Notes: generated by a model from the sequence alone, not told the origin. A stretch of 64,000 nucleotides of DNA from Chitinophagaceae bacterium (GCA_020403455.1 JADBXP010000012.1:23007-87006); one strand, 5' to 3'; shown: positions 15,900 to 25,868, numbered from the stretch's first letter. Translations and numbers: made by a program.

Positions 15900-18290
15900 A
15901 TGGAACAAGCCCTTTCTCAGGAGCAGGTTGATAGTAAAATGTCGTACGAGTCATTCAGGCAAGCAATACTGGATGACTATCGAATGGCAGTGATCAGTCG
16001 TGAGGTAAGTTTACTGGGTCGCAGGGAAGTACTTACCGGTAAAGGGAAGTTTGGCATTTTTGGGGATGGCAAAGAAGTTGCCCAAATTGCAGCTGCCAAG
16101 TTTTTTCAGCCGGGAGATTTCAGAGCAGGATATTACAGGGATCAAACCTTTATGCTCGCAGCAGGCATCACCAATGTGCAACAGTTTTTTGCACAACTCT
16201 ACGGAGATCCTGATCCGAACCATGATCCGTTCAGTGCAGGCAGACAAATGGATGCGCATTTTTCTACACCAGTAACAGATGAAGCAGGTAATTGGCTGGA
16301 TCTCATCCATCAAAAAAATAGTTCTTCCGATATGGCGCCTACCGCTTCTCAAATGCCGAGAGCGGTTGGTTTGGCACTTGCTTCTAAATTATTCCGGAAT
16401 GCGAATCGTCCTGATATTTTTGGTCACCTGAGTCAGGCAGGAAATGAAGTATGTTTTTGTACCATTGGCGACGCCAGTACCTCTGAAGGTCATTTCTGGG
16501 AGGCAGTGAATGCTGCGGGTGTACTTCAAATACCTCTGGCTGTATTTGTTTGGGATGATGGTTATGGTATCTCCGTTCCTACCCGCTTTCAGACGACCAA
16601 AGGTTCGATCTCGGAAGCACTGCGGGGCATGGAAAAAGAGGAAGGAACCAATGGCATCCGCATTTATAAAGTAAAGGCATGGGATTATGCCGGCATGTGT
16701 GAGGTATTTGAATCTGCCATCCGACAATTGCGCATTGATCATGTACCTGTTTTATTTCATGTACAGGAAGTTACACAACCTCAAGGTCATTCTACCAGTG
16801 GTAGCCACGAAAGATATAAGCCCACAGAAAGGTTGGAATGGGAACGTGAATGGGATTGCAATAAAAAAATGAAAGAATGGCTGTTGATGTGTGAGTTGGC
16901 AACAGCTGATGAAATTGCTGCTATAGAATCTGAAGCACGTGAGCATGTGAAAGAGAGCAGAATACAGGCATGGGAATCTTACCAGGCGCCCATCCGAGAA
17001 TTGGCCGATCGGGCAGCCGATCTCATCCGATCTACGATTACCAATGACATGCAGGTGTATCAGCAACTGCAACAATTGGCAACGCAACTGAGTTCCTCTT
17101 CTGATCTGCTGAGAAGAGATGTACTTCGTTCTGTTCACCTGGCCATGGAAATGGCACCCAACTCCCCCAGCTTTGACGAGTTACAATCTTTCCTGAAGGA
17201 ATGGGAACCGGTTCACAAAGATTTGTACAATTCATATCTCTACAACGAGGGTCCTCGTCGCACGTTGGCTGTTCCGCCAGTGTCTGCCCGATTTTCACCC
17301 GATTCACCGGTCATCAATGGATACGAGGTTCTGAACAGGTACTTCGATCAGCTACTGGCCAGTAACCCATTTGTGTATGCATTCGGTGAAGATGTTGGCA
17401 AAATTGGAGATGTGAACCAGGGCTTTGCCGGACTTCAGGAAAAGCATGGTGTTGACCGTGTATCTGATACGGGAATCCGGGAACTAACCATCGTTGGTCA
17501 GGCCATTGGACTTTCCTTGCGCGGACTTCGCCCGATTGCAGAAATACAATACCTGGATTATGTGTTGTATGCATTGCAGACCTTGAGTGACGATGTGGCA
17601 ACGGTACATTACCGCACAGTGGGAAAACAAAGTTATCCCTTGATCATCCGCACCCGCGGTCATCGGTTGGAAGGGATCTGGCATACAGGCTCACCCATGG
17701 GAATGATGATACATGCGTTGAGAGGAATGTACCTCTGTGTTCCCCGTAACATGGTGCAAGCGATGGGCATGTACAATACACTATTGCAAGCCAATGACCC
17801 CGCTATTATAGTTGAATGCCTGAATGGATATCGACTCAAAGAAAAAATGCCCGATAATCCATTGGAGTTTCGGGTAGCACTAGGTATTCCGGAAGTGATT
17901 CGGCAGGGGGACGATGTAACGATTGTTTCCTATGGTTCTACGCTCCGTATTGTTGAAGATGCTGCAGAAAGGCTGAATCGAATGGGCATATCCTGTGAGA
18001 TTATTGATGTACAGACATTATTGCCTTTTGATATCCACCACCAGATCATTGAATCTTTGAAAAAGACTAGCCGGCTTTTATTGGTAGATGAAGATGTGCC
18101 CGGAGGAGCAACCGGCTTCATGCTCTCCAAGATCATGGAAGAACAGCAGGCTTTTCGTTACTTGGATGTGGCTCCTCGTTCCTTGACTGCGAAGGAGCAC
18201 AGAACCGGATACGGAAGTGATGGTGATTATTTCGGTAAGCCCAATGCCGAACAGGTTGTCGACGTTGTATTGCAAATGATGCGGGAGTAA
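15900..18290 (+). CDS. Fused E1 alpha/beta thiamine-diphosphate dehydrogenase (branched-chain or pyruvate type)
   Basis: This 796-residue protein joins both E1 subunits. Residues ~15-420 are E1-alpha: TPP/Mg-binding region IGDASTSEGHFWEAVNAAG (about 188-206) then DDGYGISVP, and the phosphorylation-loop-like HSTSGSHERYK. Residues ~465-796 are E1-beta: FGEDVGKIGDVNQGF, the IQYLDY block, the SYGSTLRIVEDAAERL segment and the end ALTAKEHRTGYGS-like stretch. It oxidatively decarboxylates a 2-oxoacid and passes the acyl group to an E2. Such fusions are usual in Bacteroidota. No E2/E3 gene is in the window. Confidence 0.92.
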   Translation: MEQALSQEQVDSKMSYESFRQAILDDYRMAVISREVSLLGRREVLTGKGKFGIFGDGKEVAQIAAAKFFQPGDFRAGYYRDQTFMLAAGITNVQQFFAQLYGDPDPNHDPFSAGRQMDAHFSTPVTDEAGNWLDLIHQKNSSSDMAPTASQMPRAVGLALASKLFRNANRPDIFGHLSQAGNEVCFCTIGDASTSEGHFWEAVNAAGVLQIPLAVFVWDDGYGISVPTRFQTTKGSISEALRGMEKEEGTNGIRIYKVKAWDYAGMCEVFESAIRQLRIDHVPVLFHVQEVTQPQGHSTSGSHERYKPTERLEWEREWDCNKKMKEWLLMCELATADEIAAIESEAREHVKESRIQAWESYQAPIRELADRAADLIRSTITNDMQVYQQLQQLATQLSSSSDLLRRDVLRSVHLAMEMAPNSPSFDELQSFLKEWEPVHKDLYNSYLYNEGPRRTLAVPPVSARFSPDSPVINGYEVLNRYFDQLLASNPFVYAFGEDVGKIGDVNQGFAGLQEKHGVDRVSDTGIRELTIVGQAIGLSLRGLRPIAEIQYLDYVLYALQTLSDDVATVHYRTVGKQSYPLIIRTRGHRLEGIWHTGSPMGMMIHALRGMYLCVPRNMVQAMGMYNTLLQANDPAIIVECLNGYRLKEKMPDNPLEFRVALGIPEVIRQGDDVTIVSYGSTLRIVEDAAERLNRMGISCEIIDVQTLLPFDIHHQIIESLKKTSRLLLVDEDVPGGATGFMLSKIMEEQQAFRYLDVAPRSLTAKEHRTGYGSDGDYFGKPNAEQVVDVVLQMMRE

Positions 18291-18291
18291 C

Positions 18292-18747
18292 TTATCTGTT
18301 TTCCAATTCTTCTATTGAGGCAGGAAATCTCTTCACCCATTCTTTACTGGGTACCATGCAAGTATCCGTTTTTCCCCACCAGCGATAGCGGTTTTTTGCA
18401 ATAAAATTATAAACGCCATCTCTGATAAATGGGGGTACAAGTATGAAAACATAGAGCAATGGCCATAACCCGGATAATTTTTTGGCGATGCGCAATACTG
18501 CAGTTGAGCGGTAGCTGACTTTCCCTTCCTCCCATAAAATGATACTGCCCTGGCCGTTGGCAGAGGTTATGACATCGGGAATCAGTTGATTGGCTAATCC
18601 CTCCTGAAGGGAAGCAAAGAGGAAATTCCCACCGGGATCTCTAGGTAAGATGAACTGAACTGAACGCTGACAAAGGTTGCAAACACCATCAAAAAAGACA
18701 ATGCGCCTTACTTGTGTTTTGCTATTGATTGATTGGTTTTCGATCAC
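18292..18747 (-). CDS. DCC-family thiol-disulfide oxidoreductase (DUF393)
   Basis: This 151-residue protein has the DCC signature FFDGVCNLCQRSVQFI (D18/G/C..C, residues ~17-32) with the two Cys spaced as CxxC, then the DUF393 LPRDPGGNF and WRW..KTDTC segments. The family is thioredoxin-like; activity is inferred from the motif. It lies 24 nt after yebC on the same strand, so the two are likely cotranscribed, and it converges with the E1 gene with a 1-nt gap. Confidence 0.9.
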   Translation of the reverse strand: MIENQSINSKTQVRRIVFFDGVCNLCQRSVQFILPRDPGGNFLFASLQEGLANQLIPDVITSANGQGSIILWEEGKVSYRSTAVLRIAKKLSGLWPLLYVFILVPPFIRDGVYNFIAKNRYRWWGKTDTCMVPSKEWVKRFPASIEELENR

Positions 18748-18771
18748 CCGTTATTTAAAAAACTACTGAGC

Positions 18772-19494
18772 TTAACCCATGTTGTGAAACACTTTGTTCA
18801 CGTCGTCGTCTTGTTCCAGTCGCTCAATCAACTTACTTACTTCTTCTGCCTGTTCATCGGTAACGGGAACTGTGTTTTGGGGAATCCATTCTAATTCCGC
18901 ACTAATGGGCGTAATACCCCGGTCTTCCAATCCTTTTTGAAGTTTTCCAAAATCAACAAATTGACAACGCAAGACCACTACGGGTTTGTTTTGTTCATCT
19001 ACACTTTCTCCCATTTCTTCCAAACCAACATCTATCAACTCAAGTTCTAACTCTTCTGTATTCAATCCTTCGGGCTTTAATTTGAAAACGCCCATCTTAT
19101 TGAACTGAAAGCTTACGCTGCCGGTGGTACCCATGGCTCCGTTTCCCTTGTTGAAATGACTTTTTACGTTGGCAACAGTTCTCACATGGTTATCGGTGGC
19201 AGTTTCTACGAGTATGGCAACACCATGTGGACCATAACCTTCGTATAATATTTCCTCGTAGTTGGTTGTATCTTTTCCGGATGCCCGCTTGATGGCAGCT
19301 TCCACCCGGTCTTTGGGCATACCCACGCTACGGGCATTCTGGAAGCAGCGACGCAGGGCAGGATTGGTGGCTGGGTCGGGACCTCCGGCTTTAACGGCAA
19401 TAACGATTTCCTTCCCGATGCGGGTAAATTGCTTCGCCATGCGGTCCCAGCGGGCAAACATGGTGGCTTTTCTTACTTCAAATATGCGACCCAT
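18772..19494 (-). CDS. yebC: YebC/PmpR-family protein
   Basis: This 240-residue protein is collinear with YebC: N-terminal [15 protein letters not shown], then [30 protein letters not shown] (central motif) and the C-terminal [10 protein letters not shown] plus [17 protein letters not shown]. Members act as DNA-binding regulators or as ribosome-associated factors helping translation of proline-rich stretches. It probably begins its own unit with the DCC gene. Confidence 0.96.
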   Translation of the reverse strand: MGRIFEVRKATMFARWDRMAKQFTRIGKEIVIAVKAGGPDPATNPALRRCFQNARSVGMPKDRVEAAIKRASGKDTTNYEEILYEGYGPHGVAILVETATDNHVRTVANVKSHFNKGNGAMGTTGSVSFQFNKMGVFKLKPEGLNTEELELELIDVGLEEMGESVDEQNKPVVVLRCQFVDFGKLQKGLEDRGITPISAELEWIPQNTVPVTDEQAEEVSKLIERLEQDDDVNKVFHNMG

Positions 19495-19515
19495 AATGCA
19501 GATTTATTTGCGGTG

Positions 19516-19523
19516 CAAATGTA
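19516..19523 (-). promoter_or_regulatory. Possible -7 element of yebC
   Basis: The minus strand reads TACATTTG, an exact TAnnTTTG, about 21 nt before the ATG at 19494. The expected -33 region falls inside the permease terminator and has no TTG. Confidence 0.35.
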
Positions 19524-19540
19524 AGCAAATCAATAAAAAA

Positions 19541-19566
19541 AGCCGATGGTTGTTGTACCACCGGCT
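19541..19566 (-). terminator. Terminator of the amino acid permease gene
   Basis: On the minus strand AGCCGGTGGT pairs with ATCATCGGCT-like complement (one mismatch), loop of 6, then seven T. It lies 24 nt past the permease stop and directly upstream of the yebC promoter. Confidence 0.65.
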
Positions 19567-19589
19567 CTCATTTTAAAAAATTGAGGTAA

Positions 19590-21086
19590 TTAACTATTCA
19601 ATTTGCTTCGCTTTTTACTGTAGGCAAAATAGACTACAAGTCCTAGTATCATCCATACCATTGCAAACTTTAGTGTGCGTTGGTCGATCGCTGCTATCAT
19701 CCCGAGACAGATTACTGCGCCCAAAATAGGTACCACCGGAACCAGTGGTGTCTTAAAAGGTCTGGGCATATCTGGGTTTTCTCTTCGCATGATCCATACA
19801 CCCAAGCTAACCAATACAAATGCGAAGAGCGTACCGAAAGATGTGAGGTCGCCCGCCACATGTCCGGGTACAAAAGCTGCAAAAGCTCCTACAAAAACAA
19901 AGAGAATCAAATTAGCTTTATAGGGAGTTTGAAATTTCGGGTGCAGCTCTCCAAATGCCTTTGGAATCAGGCCATCGTTACTCATAGAATAGAAAATTCG
20001 ACTTTGTCCCATCAACATCACCAGTATTACTGAAGAGAATCCAGCCAAAATCGCAACTGTTACAGCTGTAGCCAGCCATTCATATCCTTTCATATAATTG
20101 GAGATGGCATAAGCAACAGAAGCTTCTCTACCTTTTTCCGGATCTACGAACTCTTGCCAATTGGCAACACCGGTCAGCACATGTCCGAAAAGAATGTATA
20201 GAATTGTACAAACAACGAGGGATCCTAAAATTCCAATTGGCATATCTCTTTTCGGATTCTTAGCTTCCTGCGCGGCAGTGCTCACTGCATCGAATCCGAT
20301 GAAAGCAAAGAAAACGATGGCAGCACCACCCAGTACTCCACCCAGCCCATGTTTGAAAAACCCGTCGTAATTCACCAATTCAACACCTGCCGCATCAACT
20401 ACCGGCTTGGTGCCTTCAGGAATCATATAAGGTGTATGGTTTTCCGGTTTAATGAACTGCCAGCCAACCACAATAAATAAGATTACAATAGCTACTTTGA
20501 TGAAGACGATGATGGCATTCACCATAGCACTTTCCTGTGTTCCTTTAATCAACAAAAGTGTCAATAGCAATAAAATAACCAAGGCAGGTGCATTCATGAT
20601 ACCCTGGTGCAGTACTCCAGCGCTATCTGTAAAACTTTCAAATGGCGAATGGCACCATTCATACGGGACCGCCCCCCCCAGCAGTTTGTTGAGGTATTCG
20701 CTCCAGGCAATTGATACAGTAGCAGCACCCAATGCATATTCCATGATCAATGCCCAGCCAATGATCCAGGCAATCGTTTCACCCATTGTTACATAGGAGT
20801 ATGCATAAGCACTTCCTGAGATAGGTATCATCGCAGCGAATTCTGCATAGCAGAGTCCTGCAAATGCACATCCGACGGCAGCAATAATAAATGAAATGGT
20901 AACAGCAGGTCCGGCAGCTTGTCCTGCAGCCGCAGCTGTTCTTACAAATAACCCCGCGCCAATAATGGCTCCAATGCCTAGGGCCACCAGATTACCTGCC
21001 CCCAGGGTTCTCTTCAATCCCTTTTCAGAGTCTCCGGCCTGTGCCAGTAACAGATCGAGGGATTTTTTTCTGCTGAATAAACTCAT
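19590..21086 (-). CDS. APC-family amino acid permease
   Basis: This 498-residue transporter has about 12-14 membrane segments. The APC start is clear: LVALGIGAIIGAGLFVRTAA (about residues 34-53), then the PISGSAYAYSYV block (segment 3). FAFIGFDAVSTAAQEAKNP marks segment 6. It resembles the cationic amino acid transporter (CAT-like) subgroup by its length and the ending KTPLVPVVPILG. There is no operon partner. It probably imports amino acids, with the exact substrate uncertain. Confidence 0.92.
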   Translation of the reverse strand: MSLFSRKKSLDLLLAQAGDSEKGLKRTLGAGNLVALGIGAIIGAGLFVRTAAAAGQAAGPAVTISFIIAAVGCAFAGLCYAEFAAMIPISGSAYAYSYVTMGETIAWIIGWALIMEYALGAATVSIAWSEYLNKLLGGAVPYEWCHSPFESFTDSAGVLHQGIMNAPALVILLLLTLLLIKGTQESAMVNAIIVFIKVAIVILFIVVGWQFIKPENHTPYMIPEGTKPVVDAAGVELVNYDGFFKHGLGGVLGGAAIVFFAFIGFDAVSTAAQEAKNPKRDMPIGILGSLVVCTILYILFGHVLTGVANWQEFVDPEKGREASVAYAISNYMKGYEWLATAVTVAILAGFSSVILVMLMGQSRIFYSMSNDGLIPKAFGELHPKFQTPYKANLILFVFVGAFAAFVPGHVAGDLTSFGTLFAFVLVSLGVWIMRRENPDMPRPFKTPLVPVVPILGAVICLGMIAAIDQRTLKFAMVWMILGLVVYFAYSKKRSKLNS

Positions 21087-21232
21087 GATACAAATGTTAG
21101 GTTTTCAAATAAATTCATCCGGAAAAATAGGCAATTCTTCGCTCTTATAACAAAAGTTTTTGTAGCCTCCCCCATTTTTTGCCCCCACGGCTTTCGAGGG
21201 ATTCATTATCTTGCAAGCTAATCATCGCCCAT

Positions 21233-22489
21233 ATGAAAAAGTCGAACCGGCTCACGATTTATATCCTGATTGCTATGGTCGCAGGAGCCATTCTGGGCTA
21301 TGTAGTCCATGTCAATGCAGAGCAGCCATTTATTGATACTTTCTCAAAAAATATCAAGTTACTCACAACGGTTTTTATCAGGTTGGTGCAGATGATCATC
21401 GCTCCACTCGTTTTTTCCACCTTGGTAGTTGGGATCGCTAAACTGGGCGACCTGAAGTCTGTGGGAAGGGTAGGTGGAAAAGCCATGCTTTGGTTCATTG
21501 CAGCTTCCCTCGTCAGTCTTTTACTGGGAATGGTTCTGGTCAATTTTTTCCAACCCGGTGCCGGCTTTACCGAAATAAAAGGGGATGCCACTGAAGCAGG
21601 TAAGCTGGTCAGCAATACCCAACAATTCAACCTGCAGCAATTTGTTGAACACATTGTACCCCGCAGCGTATTTGAAGCAATGGCTACCAATGAAATTCTG
21701 CAGCTAGTTATTTTCAGTATATTTTTTGGTGTGGCAACAGCAGCCCTGGGCGATAAGGCAAAACTGATCGTAAAGGGATTAGACGCAGTTGCACATATCA
21801 TTCTGAAAATGGTTGGCTATGTGATGAATGTTGCTCCCCTGGGCGTTTTCGGGGCCATCGCCGCCGTTATAGCTGCAAAAGGACTGGATGTGTTTATCTT
21901 CTACAGCAAGTATCTTTTGTACTTTTTAATCGGCATTACTTTACTCTGGCTCATATTGCTTACCGTCGGCTATCTTATTCTCGGCAAGAGATTACCAGAA
22001 TTGCTGCGACAAATCGTTTCACCACTGATCATCGCTTTCAGTACCACCAGCAGCGAAGCCGTTTTTCCCAAGCTAACAGAAGAGTTGGAAAAATTTGGCT
22101 GTAAGAATAAAATTGTATCCTTTATCCTCCCACTGGGTTATTCTTTTAATCTTGATGGCAGCATGATGTACATGACATTTGCCAGCATCGCCATCGCTCA
22201 GGCCAATAATATTCACCTCGATACAGGCACCCAACTTACCATGCTACTCGTTTTGATGCTCACCAGCAAAGGTATTGCCGGAGTTCCTCGTGCATCTCTT
22301 GTTGTTGTTACTGCCACCTGTGCCATGTTCAAGATTCCCCCGGAAGGCATTGCCCTGATACTTCCAATTGATCACTTCTGCGATATGTTCCGCACTGCGA
22401 CCAATGTGCTGGGAAATACACTCGCTACTGCCGTTGTGAGCAAATGGGAAAATGAATTGGGTCCGGCTCAAACCTCCGTAGAATCTTGA
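21233..22489 (+). CDS. Dicarboxylate/amino acid:cation symporter (DAACS family)
   Basis: The ATG at 21233 is chosen over an in-frame TTG 18 codons upstream, because MKKSNRLTIYILIAM begins the first membrane helix as in GltP/DctA. The 418-residue protein carries the two re-entrant loop motifs: AFSTTSSEAVFPKL (HP1, serine-rich) and SFNLDGSMMYMTF (TM7, NMDGT-like). It also has the final transport-domain segment with RTATNVLGN. It couples cation entry to uptake of dicarboxylates, glutamate or aspartate. It starts a plus-strand transporter run. Confidence 0.93.
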   Translation: MKKSNRLTIYILIAMVAGAILGYVVHVNAEQPFIDTFSKNIKLLTTVFIRLVQMIIAPLVFSTLVVGIAKLGDLKSVGRVGGKAMLWFIAASLVSLLLGMVLVNFFQPGAGFTEIKGDATEAGKLVSNTQQFNLQQFVEHIVPRSVFEAMATNEILQLVIFSIFFGVATAALGDKAKLIVKGLDAVAHIILKMVGYVMNVAPLGVFGAIAAVIAAKGLDVFIFYSKYLLYFLIGITLLWLILLTVGYLILGKRLPELLRQIVSPLIIAFSTTSSEAVFPKLTEELEKFGCKNKIVSFILPLGYSFNLDGSMMYMTFASIAIAQANNIHLDTGTQLTMLLVLMLTSKGIAGVPRASLVVVTATCAMFKIPPEGIALILPIDHFCDMFRTATNVLGNTLATAVVSKWENELGPAQTSVES

Positions 22490-22511
22490 TATACATAATA
22501 ACTTAATTCAG

Positions 22512-23213
22512 ATGTTACTCTCATTGTTGCTAGGCGCAGAATTTCACTGGACTCAATTGTTGCAGCCCCAGTTTTATGTGGAACATGGTGGACTATGGCT
22601 GGTGGTGCTCGTGGTATTTGCAGAGACCGGACTATTCGCCGGATTTTTTCTTCCCGGTGATAGTCTTTTATTCGTTGCCGGAATTTATAGCAGTGATCTG
22701 GCTCGTTCTCTTTTTAGTACCGGAAATGAAGTGGGTGATCTGCTCCTCATAGGGAGTTTGATATCAGCAGCCGGTATAGCCGGAAATTTTGTTGGTTTCT
22801 GGTTTGGAAATAAAGTAGGACATGCCATGTATGAATGGAAAGATAACCTGCTTTTCAAAAAACGGTACCTGACACAGGCACATGATTTTTATGAAAAGCA
22901 CGGAGGTGGTGCCATAGTTATCGCCCGATTCATTCCAATTGTTCGCACATTTGCACCTATCGTTGCGGGTATTGTTGGCATGGATAAAAAGAAATTCAGC
23001 TTCTTCAATATCGTCGGGTGCGTTGCCTGGGTGTTCAGCATGCTTTTTGCCGGACACTTCCTGCAAAAATGGATACTCGCCCGTTTTGGCTTCGATCTGC
23101 GCCTTCACCTGGAAGTGATTGTTCTCGGAATCGTTTTTGTCACTACCGCACCATTGATTTACAAACTGATCTTTCACAAGAAGCAGTCCGAAAGTGATCA
23201 AACACCCAGCTAA
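22512..23213 (+). CDS. DedA-family membrane protein
   Basis: This 233-residue protein has the DedA/VTT layout: FAETGLFAGFFLPGDSLLF (residues ~36-55), then GGAIVIARFIPIVRTFAPIV with its conserved basic and Pro residues in a re-entrant part. Four to five membrane segments are visible. Family members flip or transport undecaprenyl phosphate/phospholipids, though its substrate here is untested. It starts 22 nt after the symporter and overlaps the next MFS gene by 20 nt, so the run is cotranscribed. Confidence 0.92.
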   Translation: MLLSLLLGAEFHWTQLLQPQFYVEHGGLWLVVLVVFAETGLFAGFFLPGDSLLFVAGIYSSDLARSLFSTGNEVGDLLLIGSLISAAGIAGNFVGFWFGNKVGHAMYEWKDNLLFKKRYLTQAHDFYEKHGGGAIVIARFIPIVRTFAPIVAGIVGMDKKKFSFFNIVGCVAWVFSMLFAGHFLQKWILARFGFDLRLHLEVIVLGIVFVTTAPLIYKLIFHKKQSESDQTPS

Positions 23214-24453
23214 TCAACTCCAGTCAACATCCGGATATCCGGGACTTTTCTCCCTGCCTGTTTTGGTAGGTGCCCTGGGATTCTTTGTCGATATTTTCGA
23301 TCTACTTCTTTTTTCCATCGTACGTAAACCCAGCCTGGCTTCTCTGGGCCTGTCTTCTGAAGAAGTACTTCATAGCGGAGAACTCATCATTAGTGTTCAA
23401 ATGATTGGGCTTACATTGGGAGGGATACTTTGGGGTATCATGGGAGATAAAAAAGGCAGATTGAGTGTTCTCTTCGGTTCCATACTTCTTTACTCCCTTG
23501 CTAACCTCGCCAATGGTATGGTACAAACAGTTCCTCAATATGTACTGGTTCGCTTCCTGGCAGGTTTAGGTTTGGCCGGTGAACTGGGCGCCAGTATTAC
23601 ATTGGTTACCGAAATGCTACCTGCACACCGAAGGGGATTGGCAGCTACGATCATTGCTTCCACCGGCGTTGCCGGTGCACTCGTTGCCTATCTTGTTTAC
23701 AATGCTACCCAAGACTGGCGGTTGTGTTATTATATTGGAGGTGGCCTGGGTATTTTACTTTTACTGCTGCGTGCACGAATGAGCGAGAGTGGCCTTTACC
23801 ATGAAGTGAAATCATCCCAGGTGCGACGAGGTGATTTTTGGATGTTGTTCAACAACCGCGATCGTTTTTTAAGGTACGCCAAGGGGGTGTTGATTGGTTT
23901 TCCAGTATGGTTTGTCATTGGTGTTTTGATTACTTTTTCAGATCAGTTTGGCAAAGAAATGGGAATTGAAGGGATTGACCCGGCTAAAGCAATTTTTTAT
24001 CAATACATAGCCATCGGATTAGGAGATATCAGCGCCGGATTACTGAGCAATTATTTAAAAAGCAGAAAAAAGGCTTTGACTGTATTTTATGTCATACTGG
24101 TGATTTCCATTACTCTCTACTTCCTGCAATCACAGGGATGGGGCAACCAAACTACGATGTACTGGATATGCGCTGCCATGGGTTTTGGTTCGGGTATTTC
24201 TGTTCTATACATTACCATGTCTGCAGAGCAATTCGGAACCAATCTGCGGGCTACAACCGCTATTTCCATTCCTAATCTGGTTAGAGGACTTCTGCCTCTT
24301 ATTTTGATTTTTCAGCGATTACTGCAGCAGATTACCCATAGTTATCTGAAGGCAGGAATGATCGCCGCAGTATTTGTGATGGTTGCTTCTGCCTGGGCAC
24401 TGTATACTACCCGCGAAACTTTCGGTAAAGACATGGATTTTATTGAGTCATGA
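23194..24453 (+). CDS. MFS transporter (tandem copy 1)
   Basis: A 419-residue carrier that begins with GTG at 23194, inside the DedA 3' end (20-nt overlap). No ATG is close upstream of the first helix LPVLVGALGFFVDIFDLLLF. The loop 2-3 motif is GDKKGRLSVLFG, and LAGELGASITLVTEMLP marks segment 4-5. It is a close paralogue of the next gene and of the cluster carrier at 4698. The identical SRKKALT loop and SAEQFGTNLRAT stretch are shared. Substrate unknown. Confidence 0.88.
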   Translation: MIKHPANQLQSTSGYPGLFSLPVLVGALGFFVDIFDLLLFSIVRKPSLASLGLSSEEVLHSGELIISVQMIGLTLGGILWGIMGDKKGRLSVLFGSILLYSLANLANGMVQTVPQYVLVRFLAGLGLAGELGASITLVTEMLPAHRRGLAATIIASTGVAGALVAYLVYNATQDWRLCYYIGGGLGILLLLLRARMSESGLYHEVKSSQVRRGDFWMLFNNRDRFLRYAKGVLIGFPVWFVIGVLITFSDQFGKEMGIEGIDPAKAIFYQYIAIGLGDISAGLLSNYLKSRKKALTVFYVILVISITLYFLQSQGWGNQTTMYWICAAMGFGSGISVLYITMSAEQFGTNLRATTAISIPNLVRGLLPLILIFQRLLQQITHSYLKAGMIAAVFVMVASAWALYTTRETFGKDMDFIES

Positions 24454-24550
24454 GTTAATTTCATGTAACATGCTGTAAATTGAGGAGCAACTTTACATTG
24501 CCATCAACAAGGTTGAATAAAGATTGCATCGGGCATCTAAAAATCGAACC

Positions 24551-25792
24551 ATGAATCAAAAACCGCTTTCTATTTTTTCTATACCTGTACTGGTTGCAGC
24601 TCTGGGCTATTTTGTCGATGTATATGACTTATTGCTATTTACTATTGTACGCGAACCCAGTCTGAAAGGAATTGGCCTTGATCTCAGCGATAAGGCATCA
24701 ATATTGGCTGCCAGCACCAAAATCATCAATTGGCAAATGGTGGGGCTGCTTATTGGAGGTCTATTGTGGGGAACATTGGGTGACAAAAAAGGTCGGCTGA
24801 GTGTTCTGTTTGGTTCGATAGCACTTTATTCAGTTGCCAATTTCGTCACCGGATATGTTCAGACAGTGGACCAATATGCCTGGCTGCGATTTGTAGCCGG
24901 GGTAGGATTGGCAGGGGAGCTGGGGGCGGGAGTTACCCTGGTGAGCGAATTGCTTCCTAAAGAAAAAAGAGGGGTAGGTACTTCATTGGTAGCAGGAATC
25001 GGACTCTTTGGGGCAGTATTTGCGTACTTTGTTTATCAATTAACAGATGACTGGCGTCTATGTTATAAAATAGGTGGGATACTTGGCATAGGATTGCTCT
25101 TATTGCGAATATCAGTTGCTGAAAGCGGCATGTTCAAAGAGGTAAAAGAAAAGAAAGTGAGCCGGGGAGACTTTACAATGTTCTTCAGCAATAAAGATCG
25201 ATTTAAAAAATATATGCTGGCGATTTTAATTGGACTCCCCACCTGGTATGTAATCGGAATTTTGGTCAATCTCAGCAATCGATTCGCGGGCGAGTTTTTC
25301 GGTTCTATCTCTATTGACAGCGGACGAGCCATCATGTTTGCCTATGTAGGAATAGCTACCGGAGATATTGTAATCGGTCTGGTAAGTCAATACTTCAAGA
25401 GCAGAAAAAAGGCTCTATTGACATTCTACATCATGACCATTCTTGGATTGATCTATTTCTTCAGTCCCCTGAATACTTCCGATTCAACCATGTATGCGGT
25501 ATGCGGTTACCTGGGTTTCAGCACCGGTTTCTGGGCCATTTTTGTCACCATGGGTGCCGAACAATTTGGCACCAACCTACGCGCAACAGCAGCAACTACC
25601 ATTCCCAATATGGTGCGCGGAGCACTCCCATTAATCAATTTAATGTTCCTGGATCTTTTCCAGAAAACTTATGGCTGGAATCTGTCTACAAGTGGTATGG
25701 TTACGGGTGCAATTGTAATGAGTATAACATTGCTGGCTTTTTACCACACGGAAGAGACGTTTCACAAAGACCTCAATTACATCGAGGAATAG
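24551..25792 (+). CDS. MFS transporter (tandem copy 2)
   Basis: The ATG at 24551 is used; the nine codons before it are leader. The 413-residue carrier has IPVLVAALGYFVDVYDLLLF, GDKKGRLSVLFGS and GELGAGVTLVSELLP in the same positions as the preceding gene, so the pair is a tandem duplication. It has about 12 membrane segments. The 98-nt gap between them carries no clear terminator. It is near the GT9 gene but has no obvious link to it. Confidence 0.9.
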   Translation: MNQKPLSIFSIPVLVAALGYFVDVYDLLLFTIVREPSLKGIGLDLSDKASILAASTKIINWQMVGLLIGGLLWGTLGDKKGRLSVLFGSIALYSVANFVTGYVQTVDQYAWLRFVAGVGLAGELGAGVTLVSELLPKEKRGVGTSLVAGIGLFGAVFAYFVYQLTDDWRLCYKIGGILGIGLLLLRISVAESGMFKEVKEKKVSRGDFTMFFSNKDRFKKYMLAILIGLPTWYVIGILVNLSNRFAGEFFGSISIDSGRAIMFAYVGIATGDIVIGLVSQYFKSRKKALLTFYIMTILGLIYFFSPLNTSDSTMYAVCGYLGFSTGFWAIFVTMGAEQFGTNLRATAATTIPNMVRGALPLINLMFLDLFQKTYGWNLSTSGMVTGAIVMSITLLAFYHTEETFHKDLNYIEE

Positions 25793-25868
25793 AAGGTAAC
25801 TAACAGTGGAACCAACAAATTCAATTCCATATTGCGGAAGCAATTACTTTTACAGTGAATAAATAGTT

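Noticed and set aside
15900..18290. E1 alpha and beta in one frame suspected as a sequencing fusion
   Set aside because: Single-chain E1 alpha/beta proteins of about 800 residues are common in Bacteroidota; no broken frame or unusual junction is seen.
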